DNA of 64,000 nucleotides from Mangifera indica (GCF_011075055.1 NC_058141.1:18912031-18976030), one strand, 5' to 3'. Positions 10,101 through 22,123 are shown, counted from the first letter of the stretch. Made by a program: numbers and translations. Notes: generated by a model from the sequence alone, not told the origin.

Positions 10101-12748
10101 GTCGATTAATTCATTATATATTATAATTATTTTGACTTATATATCTTCATCATTAGGAGGATGTCACATTCCCTCTTCGTCCATCAGTCATCGAGGAGGG
10201 TTTACCGTGGTACGCGGAGATTCGTGAGTACACCGGTTTACCAGATGCTGATTCCTCCTCATCTTCTTCGACCCCGACCGCGACTGCAGACGGGGCTCCT
10301 CCATCCTCGAGACATTCTGATGTACCCGTAGAGACTTCTGAGACACGTGAGGAGCCTATTCAGACTCCTGTTATCGAGCAGCATGTATGTTCCCCTGTTG
10401 TTCAGAGCCCACGGACGACAGACCATCCTAGAGTGGAGGAGCACCCTACCGTGGACGAGCATCCTAGTGTGGAGGACCACACTACTTTAGCGCACTGGGG
10501 TGCTACGATTTTACGTGAGATATCAAGTTTTCGCGATGATATCTCTTCGCAGATGACTCGATTACGTGACGATATCTATTCCCAGATGACTCGATTAGAG
10601 GATCGTATGACTCGTTTAGAGGACATCGTCACGCGTATATATTCAGCCCCCGTCGTTGAGGTTGTAAAACTACTTCTAATTTATTACTTATATAAAATGC
10701 GTTTAGTGTTATTATTCTAACAACTATTCGAACCATTCGGACAGGAGAGGGACGACGTTATTGGGATGACCTCCCCCATTGATACCGCAATACCATCCCA
10801 TCAGTCACATGAGGTACGAATATAATTCAAATTTATATTTAATATCCAATGTCCAATGTTGTTATTATATTATAATATCGTTATATATAAAATGTCACTA
10901 AATAGATTTAATATTACTATTATCTTAGGGTCATCGACAGGATGGGGCACCGGTTGACCCTTCGGTGACTTCACCGATCCGATCTGAGGTATGTCACTTA
11001 TCATTATAACTTAATTTTTAATACTATTTTGTTATCGATTAATTCATGATATATATTTGTATAGGGTCTTCGTCATGAGGAGGGTTTACCGATCGGATCT
11101 CCTATCATTTTAGATCATCCACTGGAGGTATAAAAATTATTGTTCATATGATATTTTATATTAAATATCATTAACCGTTTTTTCCTTTTCATATATATAG
11201 GGACTTCACATTGACATATCATCGATCGAGGGTTATTTCCGGACACCTTCCCCGGAAGTTCAGGTTATGGGGATTTAAGAAATATCATTGATCATTTTGT
11301 CTTTAATATTATATATTTTTTTAAATGATGTTTTGTCTCTTTTTCAGGATGAGCGACTCTGGTTACTTGCTGATATCCCGAGCTCGACCAAAAAGCTTGT
11401 GGATATCAGTTCACAGGAGGAGGACGTCCAGGAGGATGTTTATGAGACCGTTGACATTGAGGTTTGTCAATTATAATTACTAAATAAATATAATTGTTAA
11501 ATATATGTCACTAAGATGTTTGAATATATAATTATGTAGCCTGTCGACGGAGCATGCGATATTGACTTTACCGTGAGTCAGCATTCTCCGGTTAAACCTC
11601 CTCCCGCATACGTACAGAAGGTAACATAAATCGAATAATGTGTATGTTTTTGTTGAATGAAATAATGAATTAATAGTTTTTTGTAACATGCAGTTGGTTC
11701 GTACTGCACGTGGTCGAATCGTCCGGAAGGTTCCACTGGTTCGCACCCCGTATACAAATCCACTCAGAGGGAGGGCGAAACGGCAACTCACGACGATTCC
11801 ATCCTCTGCGGCAGACCGTGAGGAATCTTTCCTCACATGGTATACCAGAGCTGCGCCTTCTGACACACATGATGTGTACTTCATAGGATCAAAGACGAAA
11901 GACAGCTTCTGGAGGCTTGTTGTAGAGTTACGCGAGTGGTTGACCGACGATGTGAGTTGTCCATATTATATAATTTGGTAAAAAGCTAGATATATTTATT
12001 AATAACTAACACGTGAACTTGTTTATACCATTTTAGCATGTGGATTCCTTTTTGGCTTTATTACGTCGGCAGCAAGACGATCACCAGTCGACTATCTCAC
12101 AGCGTTGGACGACTGCGCACACATTCTTCGGAGGCCATATTGAGATGGCCTGGCAGAGTTGGCAGACCACCCCGATTGGCGAGTTTGAGTTTTCGGGGCT
12201 CTTCACGAGGATGGTTGATGCAGGGTACACCCCGGGATTGTTATACAAACCATGGGGGCTGGTCGATCAGGTATAGTTTATATATATTTCTATTACATTC
12301 AAGAACATAACGACAACGATAAGTAACTGAAATGTCTCATTGTTTATAGGTTTTCATCCCTATAAACTTCGGGAACGCACATTGGGTTGCCGGAGTTATA
12401 GATTTCCGTGAGTGGTCGATTACGGTGTACGATTCAGAGGTTTCATTTTCAGGGAATATAGGGACTTTAGAGCAGCGCATGCGACCATACATGACCTTTA
12501 TTCCCGCATTATTAGAGGCGACGAGTTTTTGGACTGCTTCGAGGATGACTCCACGACGTGATCCTTTCACTTTGCATCGAGCGTCGGATGTCCCTCAGCA
12601 AGGGGTAGGCTCCGGTGACTGTGGCGTGTTTATGTTGCGATTTTTTGAGTGTTTGGCGTTGTCACGGAGCTACGTTTTCCCCCGAGAGTCGTCTACCTCT
12701 ATGCGTCGACGATTAGCGACGCAGTTGTACTTTCATTGTATCGAGTAG
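6849..12748 (+). CDS. MULE-borne DUF1985-Ulp1 (C48) cysteine protease, 13 exons
   Basis: Predicted 908-residue protein joined from exons 6849-6860, 9126-9854, 9938-10078, 10157-10660, 10745-10813, 10929-10988, 11065-11127, 11201-11263, 11348-11461, 11540-11620, 11694-11951, 12037-12270 and 12350-12748. All junctions are GT-AG and every intron is phase 0, with no stop. An alternative first exon is 6265-6276. Residues about 46-185 form a DUF1985 domain; the middle is acidic and disordered with a short coiled coil repeating QMTRL.D near the end of exon 4; the C-terminus is a Ulp1-like protease with His787 (NAHWV), Asp804 (VYDSE), Gln859/860 (VPQQ) and Cys867 (GDCGVF), so the catalytic set is complete. 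Ulp1 enzymes process or remove SUMO; the target of MULE-borne versions is unknown. The gene converges on the transposase gene. The MAKK start is chosen from frame, donor and TATA spacing. Confidence 0.85.
7495..8990 (+). repeat. 119-bp tandem repeat array inside intron 1 of the protease gene
   Basis: About 13 head-to-tail units. The marker TATTTCAACGTATA starts near 7562, 7681, 7799, 7917, 8036, 8155, 8248, 8367, 8486, 8605, 8724, 8843 and 8962, giving a period of 118-119 bp with one 26-bp deletion (unit at 8155-8248). Units differ by scattered substitutions. Degenerate inverted copies occur at 16060-16440 on the other side of the element. Confidence 0.95.
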
Positions 12749-13104
12749 CTCACGGATGTATATTTATCGTTATTCCTATGTTTAGATGTATATATTTAGT
12801 GTATGTTCATATGTATATGATATACTTTATTTGTGGTTATATATAGATGTGTATCGTATTTGAGTTCATTTTTTACATAATCTTGTCCTGAAAAAACAAT
12901 AAAAACGTATAATTACTCAAACATTTACACAATTGAAACAATTAGAGAAAATAAAGTAATACTGAAATAAAGTAACACTAAATTTATTACATCAAATGAC
13001 AATACAATTACACATTTGAAACAATAATAAAAATACATCGGTTACATAAACCTGAAGTACAACAATGAAGAATCATATAAAAAACAAAATTGAGTATAAG
13101 CATG
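12749..13104. other. Convergent 3' region between the two MULE genes
   Basis: AT-rich 356-bp gap between the protease stop and the transposase stop. It should hold both polyadenylation regions; several AATAAA-like strings are present on both strands (for example AATAAA near 12898 and 12949). No other feature seen. Confidence 0.5.
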
Positions 13105-15803
13105 TCAAGATCTCGTTCCTTTGCCTTTTGTATGTGAACGCTGGGGGGTAGAGCTCGGGACAGGTGCTGGAGATTTACATTGGGTTCGTGTATGCCCCGG
13201 TTCATGACAACGACTGCAAATCCTCGGTGTAACAATTTCTCCTTGTGATGGATGTCGATTTCTATTGGCTGGACGACCTGGACGACGACTATCGAGGACG
13301 GGGGGCAATATAACTCTGTCTTCCGGTGAGTGTAACCAATCACATTGATTTCCAAGAGGATTGATTGGTTCCTGATATATTGCATGATAAATATCGGTGC
13401 GGAAGAATGGATGAACCCATGCGTGCACATTTGTCAATCTCATATGTCGTGCAACGGCAATGGCATGCTTGCACGGAATACGTGAAAGCTGTCACTTTCT
13501 ACACGTGCATGACATGTCACCAAAGTCCACAATACCCATGAATCCACCAATTTCAACAACCTGATACCGAGTAGGTGTAATCGGTCGAACATCCAAACTT
13601 GCAGACTTTGAAAGACGATCACTGATCTTATCTTCCGCCCAAGGAGTGAGGAAGTTATGACATTCACCTGTAATTCAGAAAAAATATTAAGAACACATTT
13701 GGTAATATGATTAACAAAGTGGAAAAAAAGTATATGAGACAACTTTTAATTAATATCGATTTGATACTTACTTGCATGGGTTCTCCTCTCGTAAAACCAT
13801 CGTTGCATTGTACCACGAATAAACTCCAAGAGCATGGTTATAGGTAGGCCCCGTGCATGTCTGACAAGGGCATTAAATGACTCAGCAATATTTGTGGTCA
13901 TGATATTATATCGATGCCCTGGAAAGTACGCTCTACTCCAACGGGGAAAGCCGACATCCCGTAGATAAGCTCCAGCTTGGGGGTTCATTGAGTCAATGGA
14001 TTGCATCATCTGCCCAAATTCAGACTCTGTGTATGATTTAGCGGCTTTCCAATATGCACCCGCGACCTGTAAGAGGGAAAAAAATATGAAAACTCATTGT
14101 AAGCAAAATGTTTGAAAATGATAAACTGTTATAAATGTAATAACTTGTTTACAATATACCTTTGAGTCTCGTTTATACTTTGCCCGCATGTTACACAGAA
14201 GGTGATGACAACAACATCCATGGTGGACATCTGGAAAGACTTCAGCCATTGCCGAGTAGATAGCATGATGTCGATCGGAGATTATTGTAAGCTCAGAGAG
14301 GTCAGGGATGCATTCTTTAATTCTCATAAGAAACCAACACCACGTGTCGTGATCTTCTTTTTTGCCGACACCGAAACCAATAGGGTATATTTGATTATTA
14401 CCATCAAGAGCCACCGCGATAAATAAATGCCCCAGATATCGACCTTTAAGGAAAGCAGCGTCAATGCAAATAACGGGGCGAAGATATTGACTAAACGCAC
14501 GAACGGAACATCCTAACGCCATGAAAAAATTTGTAAATCGATGCTCATCGTCTGTTTCAATAGCAGTAATGGTGCCCGGATTAGTACGTTGTAAATTGTA
14601 GCAATAATCTGGTAACAACATAAAAGATTCCTCCGGTGAACCCCTCAATGAATTGATAGCCCAATTTCTTGTCCGCCAAGCCTGTGAGTAGGAAATATCA
14701 ATTTTATATCGGTCGGCGATGTCTACAATTATTTCTTTAGGTCGATAAATTCGATCAATCATCACAAACTTTGATCTCATTAATTGACCTAAAGCTCGGG
14801 CCCCAGCTTGTCTGTGATGTGGCATGATTTGATCAACTAAACATGTGTGGGTAGGATTTATAGAGTTGATCCCCCACACATCACCGACAGTGGACTTGGT
14901 TGCATGTATATACCACTTACAATTTGCAGCCTTGCATTTAATTTCCCACCGTTTCTTGTCAGACTTTTTAACACCAAATTGAAATCCTTTTAGTAAGGCG
15001 AATTGTCTCATGGCGTCAATCAATTGGACTTTACTATGAAAAATATCACCAATCTTGACCCCATTCTCCTCTCGGATTGATCTGGAACCACTTGATGATG
15101 CTGATGGTTGTGGAGGAAAATCAGGAAGCCACCTAAATGGATCAGTGGGGACATTGTCAAAAAACGGCCCAGAATAATTTCCACCACCTGAAGTAGGATC
15201 TTCAAGCCGTAAACTATCTATACCCTCGGTTACTGATGTCATATACTCAGGATCTACATCGTCTGAAGGAATGTCGGGCATATCGTTTCCATCGAAATCA
15301 CCCCAATAGGGAACTATATCTTTTTCTCCATGAGCCCATGAGTTTGCAATATATAATGGGTCATTACTGAAATCAATCAACTTTTCCAAATCGTATTCTT
15401 TTTTGACCCAACTGCTTTCTTTTTCATCTTCATCCTCATATTCATCTTCATCTTCATCTTCATCTTCATCTTCTTCCTTCTGCCCTTCAATTGGGGTACA
15501 TGTAACAAAAACAGGAATACATTCCTGAAAGTACTGGGACATATCAAGAAGACCTTGCACATCTTCATCATTTTGGATCTGGATGGGACAGTCGAGCTCA
15601 ATTTTTCTTGGCTTCATTGATACTTGAATGTAGTTTTTCATTGGATCAATACTGCAATACTCCGTCAAAAGCTCAATAAATCCCTCGAATGTTGTTCCAT
15701 AAGGGATTTTAATCAATTGTTTGGCTCCTCCAACATATTTCATTGTGTTGTTGCGACCTTGAATCCATTCTCCTTGGTAACGAACCGATGCATAACCCTC
15801 CAT
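13105..15803 (-). pseudogene. mudrA: MURA-type MULE transposase gene with one premature stop
   Basis: Three exons: 15803-14160, 14066-13772 and 13667-13105, all GT-AG. The reading runs: PB1-like N-terminus (about 1-100); acidic DED run (109-129); MuDR zinc-binding/DNA-binding domain (about 250-325); MULE transposase core with DDE candidates Asp448 (CIDAAFLKG), Asp510 (IISDRHH) and Glu610 (TNIAESFN); then a SWIM finger beginning CTC at 700-702. At codon 705 (13494-13492) a TGA replaces the residue normally Trp in this motif; the same frame then continues for 128 codons with the rest of SWIM and a CCHC knuckle (CSRCHEPGHTRTQC). The truncated product would have 704 residues against 833 for the full frame. 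Everything else is open, so inactivation is recent or the stop is read through. An upstream leader exon joins at an acceptor near 15818. Confidence 0.88.
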
Positions 15804-15817
15804 TTTAAATATCAATC

Positions 15818-16760
15818 CTGCAATGACAAGTTTTTGAAGATAATTATTCAGGTATAAAAAAAAATCAATAATAACTATGTAAATCAGCCGTACAATTATT
15901 AATAATTAAAAAAAACACCTCATATTTTTCTAATATGTTATTTATCCCCCTATAATTATTTAACAATTTATATAACAATTTATATAACACTTTCGTATGT
16001 TATCTTATATCAAAATGCATCTATCTGTTTATAACGTTCTATTTAAAACGTTTTTATAATATCTATACTTTGAAATAGATATTCAAATTCTATACTTTGA
16101 ATTACTTTAAAATGTCAATAATAAATAATTTCTGCAGAAATCTGAAAAATACTAGTGGATATATCCTAAAACGATAATTTAAAAAAAAACTGAGCTTAAA
16201 TTCAAATTCTAAAAATTGAAATACCCTAGAATGGTATTAATCGAACAATTCTAAAAAAATCTGAAAAATACGAGTTGATATATGCTAAAACAGTGAAATT
16301 CGAAAAAACAAAACTGAAATTTGAATCCTAAAAGTTGAAATACCATAGAATGACAACAATCGAAAAATTCTTCAGAAATAAGAAAAATGTGCATTGATAT
16401 ATCCTAAAGCGGTGAAACTCGAAAAAACCTATAATTTTAATTATAATGCGCCTACAATGTTTAATATGAAAATACGTCCTAATTTTAATAACATTTCATT
16501 TGACACTCTTGTATGTCGTCTTGTATCAAAGCAATCCCTATATATTTTTAACATGTTATATAAATCCTATATATATTGTAAAATATCTAAAACCCCCATA
16601 GCAATGTAAAATATCCAAAAACCCCCTATATTTATCCTAAATTATTTTAACCCCCCATACTTGTCAAATATTACATTTAACCCCATTGCAATGACATAAA
16701 AACTTTACTTAACAAATAAAATGAAGTTTTAGGGTAAGATTGACATAAATACCTTTTTTT
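15818..16760 (-). other. 5' leader intron of the transposase gene with inverted 119-bp repeats
   Basis: On the minus strand CATTGCAG ends at 15818 just before the exon with ATG 15803, and AAAAAAAGGTATTTATG near 16758 gives a matching donor. Inside, about three degenerate units (16060-16440) match the left-hand 119-bp array when read on the minus strand (TTTAGGATATATC, GGTATTTCAA, GAATTTCA, CGAATTTCAC landmarks). Thus the same repeat lies in the first intron of both MULE genes in the same orientation relative to transcription. Confidence 0.7.
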
Positions 16761-18600
16761 GATGAATAGTATTTTTCGAATCAAATTTAGAAATACGAAC
16801 TTCCTTCGTCCGAACGAATCCCTACTAATTGATGTTAACAAAAAAAATGAAAATGAGAGTGAGTGTTTGAGTGATATGAGAAGTGTGTGAAAATAAAATG
16901 AGTAAGGAGGGTTTATATAGATGAGGGGAAGGGTATTTTTGACATTTTAGAAAAATTAATAAAAATATATAAATAAATATGAAAATGTCTTTACAATGTA
17001 AAATATCCAAAAACCCCCCATTTTATCCTAAATTACATTTAACCCCTAATACTTGTCACATATTGCATTTAACCCCCATATTACGACATAAAAACTATAC
17101 TTAACAAATAAAATGAAGTTTTAGGATAAGATTGACATAAATACCTTTTTTTGATGAATAGTATTTTTTCGAGTCGAATTCAAAAATACGAACTTCCTTC
17201 GTCCGAACGAATCCCTACTAATTGATGTTGAAAAAAAATGAAAATGAGAGTGAGTGTTTGAGTGATATAAGTGTGTGGAAATAAAATGAGTGAGGAGGGT
17301 TTATATAGATGAGGGGAAGGGTATTTTTGACATTTTAGAAAAAGTAATAAAATATATAAATAAATATGAAAATGCCTTTACAATGTAAAATATCCGAAAA
17401 CCTCCCATATTTATCCTAAATTACATTTAACCCCCAATACTTGTCACATATTGCATTTAACCCCCATATTACGACATAAAAACTATACTTAACAAATAAA
17501 ATGAAGTTTTAGGATAAGATTGACATAAATACCTTTTTTTGATGAATAGTATTTTTTCGAATCGAATTCAGAAATACGAACTTCCTTCGTCCGAACGAAT
17601 CCCTACTAATTGATGTTGAAAAAAAATGAAAATGAGAGTGAGTGTTTGAGTGATATGAGAAGTGTGTGGAAATAAAATGAGTGAGGAGGGTTTATATAGA
17701 TGAGGGGAAGGGTATTTTTGACATTTTAGAAAAAGTAATAAAATATATAAATAAATATGAAAATGCCTTTACAATGTAAAATATCCGAAAACCTCTCATA
17801 TTTATCCTAAATTATATTTAACCCCCAATACTTGTCACATATTGCATTTAACCCCTATATTACGACATAAAAACTATACTTAACAAATAAAATGAAGTTT
17901 TAGGATAAGATTGACATAAATACCTTTTTTTGATGAATAGTATTTTTTCGAGTCGAATTCAGAAATACGAACTTCCTTCGTCCGAACGAATCCCTACTAA
18001 TTGATGTTGAAAAAAAATGAAAATGAAAGTGAGTGTTTGAGTGATATGAGAAGTGTGTGGAAATAAAATGAGTGAAGAGGGTTTATATAGATGAGGGGAA
18101 GGGTATTTTTGACATTTTAGAAAAAGTAATAAAATATATAAATAAATATGAAAATGCCTTTACAATGTAAAATATCCGAAAACCTCCCATATTTATCCTA
18201 AATTACATTTAACCCCCAATACTTGTCACATATTACATTTAACCCCCATATAACGACATAAAAACTATACTTAACAAATAAAATGAAGTTTTAGGATAAG
18301 ATTGATATAAATACCTTTTTTTGATGAATAGTATTTTTTCGAGTCGAATTCAAAAATACGAACTTCCTTCGTCCGAACGAATCCCTACTAATTGATGTTG
18401 AAAAAAAATGAAAATGAGAGTGAGTGTTTGAGTGATATGAGAAGTGTGTGGAAATAAAATGAGTGAGGAGGGTTTATATAGATGAGGGGAAGGGTATTTT
18501 TGACATTTTAGAAAAAGTAATAAAATATATAAATAAATATGAAAATGCCTTTATAATGTAAAATATCTAAAAACCCCCCATATTTATCCTAAATTACATT
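16640..18600 (-). repeat. Five 390-bp tandem repeats, each a transposase promoter plus leader
   Basis: GACATAAAAACTnTACTTAAC begins near 16693, 17085, 17473, 17863 and 18255, a period of 389-392 bp with very high identity. Each unit, read on the minus strand, holds a TATATAAA box (16912-16919, 17300-17307, 17691-17698, 18082-18089, 18473-18480), a pyrimidine-rich leader, and a GT donor at the end of AAAAAAAGGTATTTATG. Two shorter decayed units follow (about 18600-18660 and 18700-18800). Each could initiate transposase transcripts spliced to the acceptor at 15818. Confidence 0.88.
16912..16919 (-). promoter_or_regulatory. TATA box nearest the transposase gene
   Basis: On the minus strand the text is CATCTATATAAACC, an excellent plant TATA box. 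About 150 bases downstream is the leader donor near 16758. Four further identical boxes occur upstream, one per 390-bp unit. Confidence 0.6.
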
Positions 18601-18837
18601 TAACCCTATAGTGAGTGAGGAGAGTTGTATAAATGAAGGGAGGGGTAATTTTGTCATTTTAGAAAAAGTTTTAAATAAATAAATATATATCAAAATCTTT
18701 TATAGTGTAAAATATCTAAAAACCCTCCATATTTATCTAAAATTGCCTTAAAACCCCTATAGTTAGTGGAAAAGTTATATAAATATGAGGGAAAGGGCAA
18801 TTTCGGTATTTAAAAAAAGTCATAGGCTTTTTTTTTT

Positions 18838-18933
18838 TTGGAACAGTGATTTTGGGCATTTTGGCTTGGAAATAGTGATTTTGGGCATTTTGGCTTAATG
18901 GGAGGGCATTTTGGCTATTTTTTAAAATTTCCC
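18838..18933 (-). repeat. Right terminal inverted repeat of the MULE
   Basis: Read inward on the minus strand it begins GGGAAATTTTAAAAAATAG and then carries three AAAATGCCC motifs, two of them within a direct repeat of TGATTTTGGGCATTTTGGCT (18847-18894). This mirrors the spaced GCCC motifs of the left end. Confidence 0.8.
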
Positions 18934-18942
18934 ATCATCTTG
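18934..18942. repeat. Right 9-bp target site duplication of the MULE
   Basis: Perfect copy of ATCATCTTG found at 6025-6033. Perfect identity suggests a fairly recent insertion, although nine bases carry little dating information. Confidence 0.93.
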
Positions 18943-20137
18943 TATATTTCCTTCTCTCTTAGAATTTTGGGGCCAATCATGTCTCCGTTCTCATCAGATT
19001 TTTTTTATTTTTCTAACGCGTTGTTGACATTTGGGACACGGCCGGCTGGCTGCTTGCTTGGTATTTGACGGATCAGTATTACCCTCTCTGTACATAAGAA
19101 AATATAAAAATTTAAGCAATTTGTAAAACTAAATTATTAAAAGAGGAAAAGGATTACATCCCATCTAAATTTTAATTTAACCTTAAAATTATATTTATAA
19201 TAGATAAAAAATTTAAATACTCACACATAAACTAAATATTTTCTAAATTTTTAGTTAGAAAAAGAGATAAAATCATCATTTTACTTAAAAACTCTAAAAC
19301 TTTAAAATTTATATAATTTCTTTCTCGAGTTTTAAAAATTAACACTTTAACCCATTTTCAAAGTTTAAAAGGTTTAATTTCACCCCTACGTTTGTTTCAT
19401 TCTCTGGCCACTATCATTTCGATTGATGATCGATGTTTTTCATCTAGCTTTCAGATTGGACTATGAAAGACAATAAAAGACAATCATCTAGATGTAATAA
19501 CGAAGTGTTGTCTTTCATTGAGTCTTCTTGATCTAGATGATAAAGGGTTGTCTATCGTCAGAGAATACCTTCACTTCTTTTTGATAACTGGTCAGTTCCC
19601 TAAGTCATCAGTGATGAAACTAGTAAATGAAAAAAAAGTGAATTTTTTTAAGTTTTATTATATGGGTAAATATGAGTTTACTAAATTAAAGAGAGAAATT
19701 ATATAAATTTTTTAAGTTTTAAGATTTATGGGTAAAATAACAATTTTATCTTTACGTCAAACTAAAAATTTGGAAGATAATTAGCACATTAGTAGGTTTT
19801 AAATTTTTTTATCTATTATCAGTATGATTTTGAATTTTAACTAAAATTTGGGTAAAAAATGACCTTTTTTTTTCTCATTAAAAAAATTTAAATTTAAAAA
19901 AATAGAATTAATCAGAGTTTTTAAAGAGAAAGAATTGACCAAACAATAACATAATTAACAAAGAAAACAAACAAATTATAATAACACAGATTTTAAATAT
20001 AATTAATAAACAATACTTTGACAATTCTTTTGAAGACAATTGAATTGAAACTTCCTAACATCCAAGAATTAAACCACCATGACTTGAACGTGTAAACTGG
20101 GCTAGAACGAAGGCATGGTTACGTTATATACTAGCCT
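18943..20137. other. Spacer between MULE and chitinase gene, mainly a fold-back element
   Basis: No gene seen. The middle of the stretch is an AT-rich inverted repeat (19150-19864, listed separately). The remaining sequence has no open frame of protein-like composition. Confidence 0.55.
19150..19864. mobile_element. AT-rich fold-back MITE
   Basis: The left arm (from 19150, GGATTACATCCCATCTAAAT...) matches the reverse complement of the right arm (ending GGGTAAAAAATGACC at 19864) over at least 170 bp with scattered changes; shared blocks include AATAGATAAAAAATTTAAA, AAATTTTTAGTT and AAAATTTATATAATTTC. No clear target duplication was found. Confidence 0.7.
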
Positions 20138-21169
<1,032 letters not shown>

Positions 21170-21336
21170 TTCAACTACTGCTTTTTCTTCTTCGGCTTAA
21201 TAATTGGCTTAAAGCCTTAAACAATAAGTACTACCTTAGTACTCTCTTGATGGAATAAAATTATATTTTACGCAAAGAAAAATATCCTATTATGAATCCA
21301 GAAATTTGACTTAAAATTTCATCAAAATGGGTAAAA

Positions 21337-21770
21337 GTGTTGTGACCTGAAATCCTACATCGCTCATGTATTGTCTATTGAGTTTGTATATAAGCAGAAG
21401 TCTAAAGCTCTTAATTTGAACGAAGTGTTTTAACGTCGTGAGGGCCTGAAACCTAAAGCGGATAATATCGATCGAGCTGTTTATAACACGTTATCAGTAT
21501 GATAGCGATGAAGGGGTGTATTATGACCTGAAGTCTAACATTGCTCCCGTCGTGTCTACTGAGCTTGTATATAAGCAAAAGTCTAAAGCTCTTAACAGTA
21601 CGATAGCGATGAACGGTGTGTTGTGACCTGAAGTCCTACATCGCTCTCGCACTATCTATTGAGCTTATATATAAATAGGAACCTGAAGCTCTTAATTTGA
21701 ACGACACGTGCGTTTTAAAGTTGTGAGGGTTTGAAGCCCAAAACAGACAATATCGATCGAGGAAATTTTC
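21337..21770 (+). repeat. Three imperfect copies of an LTR-like sequence
   Basis: TGACCTGAA(A/G)TC(C)TA(C/A)AT(C/T)GCTC starts near 21341, 21523 and 21622. Each is followed by GAG(C/T)TT(G)TATATAA and AAGCTCTTAA, and the first and third by GTGAGGG..TGAA..C..AA and GACAATATCGATCGA-like text. The composition resembles termini of plant LTR/TRIM elements that recur in gene-rich DNA. No coding region or clean element boundary is visible. Confidence 0.5.
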
Positions 21771-22080
21771 TACCTTACCATTTTCTTTTCTACCGTTTAC
21801 TTTGACCTGTAAACATTGTCGTCCTCTGCTATCAGCCTCTACTCCATCTGGTACCCACTTAGAAAACAGAATTGAATTTTAAGGACTCCGAATTATCAAT
21901 AAACACTTTTCCGGTAATGATTGACTGCTGACTACTGACTTTCGGGTCAACAAGGCAGACCGATGAGAATGTCGGTCAGATCGGGTTAAATTATTCGTTT
22001 CAACGGAATGGGCTGGAATGAAGAAAATTTGAAGTTTGGACTTCTTGGGTACAATTTATTATTTCGTAAATTCTAGACAA

Positions 22081-22113
22081 CTAGGCGACGCCGTATTGGA
22101 TAGTATCGATTGA
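22081..22113 (+). pseudogene. Tiny relic of a GH18 chitinase active-site region
   Basis: Read in frame from 22081 the sequence gives LGDAVLDSID followed by a stop. The intact chitinase at 20699 onward reads [10 protein letters not shown]. The two differ at 7 of 30 bases, six of them silent. No flanking chitinase text was recognised, so this is either a decayed duplicate fragment or chance. Confidence 0.35.
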
Positions 22114-22123
22114 ACTTGGGTTC

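Larger units (their letters stand above)
6034..18933. mobile_element. 12.9-kb Mutator-like element with transposase and DUF1985-Ulp1 protease genes
   Basis: The element is bounded by inverted ends (left GGGAAATTATTAAAAATAG; right, read inward, GGGAAATTTTAAAAAATAG) and perfect 9-bp duplications. Inside, the plus strand carries a 13-exon DUF1985-Ulp1 gene (6849-12748) and the minus strand a MURA-type transposase gene (13105-15803); they converge with about 360 bp between stops. Left of the protease gene are a 584-bp-spaced promoter/first-exon duplication and a 119-bp tandem array; right of the transposase gene are degenerate inverted copies of the 119-bp repeat and five 390-bp promoter repeats. 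MULEs carrying Ulp1-like proteases are known in plants (Kaonashi-type elements of Arabidopsis, CUMULE of melon). The transposase has one nonsense codon, so this copy is probably non-autonomous now while retaining an open protease gene. Confidence 0.93.

Noticed and set aside
11480..11884. Minus-strand open frames of 134, 61 and 66 codons
   Set aside because: Antisense to protease exons 10 and 11; no homology and explained by the sense codons.
15421..15475. Possible microsatellite (CATCTT)n
   Set aside because: It encodes the acidic Asp/Glu run of the transposase and is in frame; not called as a separate repeat.
16825..17010. Minus-strand frame of 61 codons in the 390-bp repeats
   Set aside because: It is promoter and leader sequence with a TATA box; low-complexity translation.
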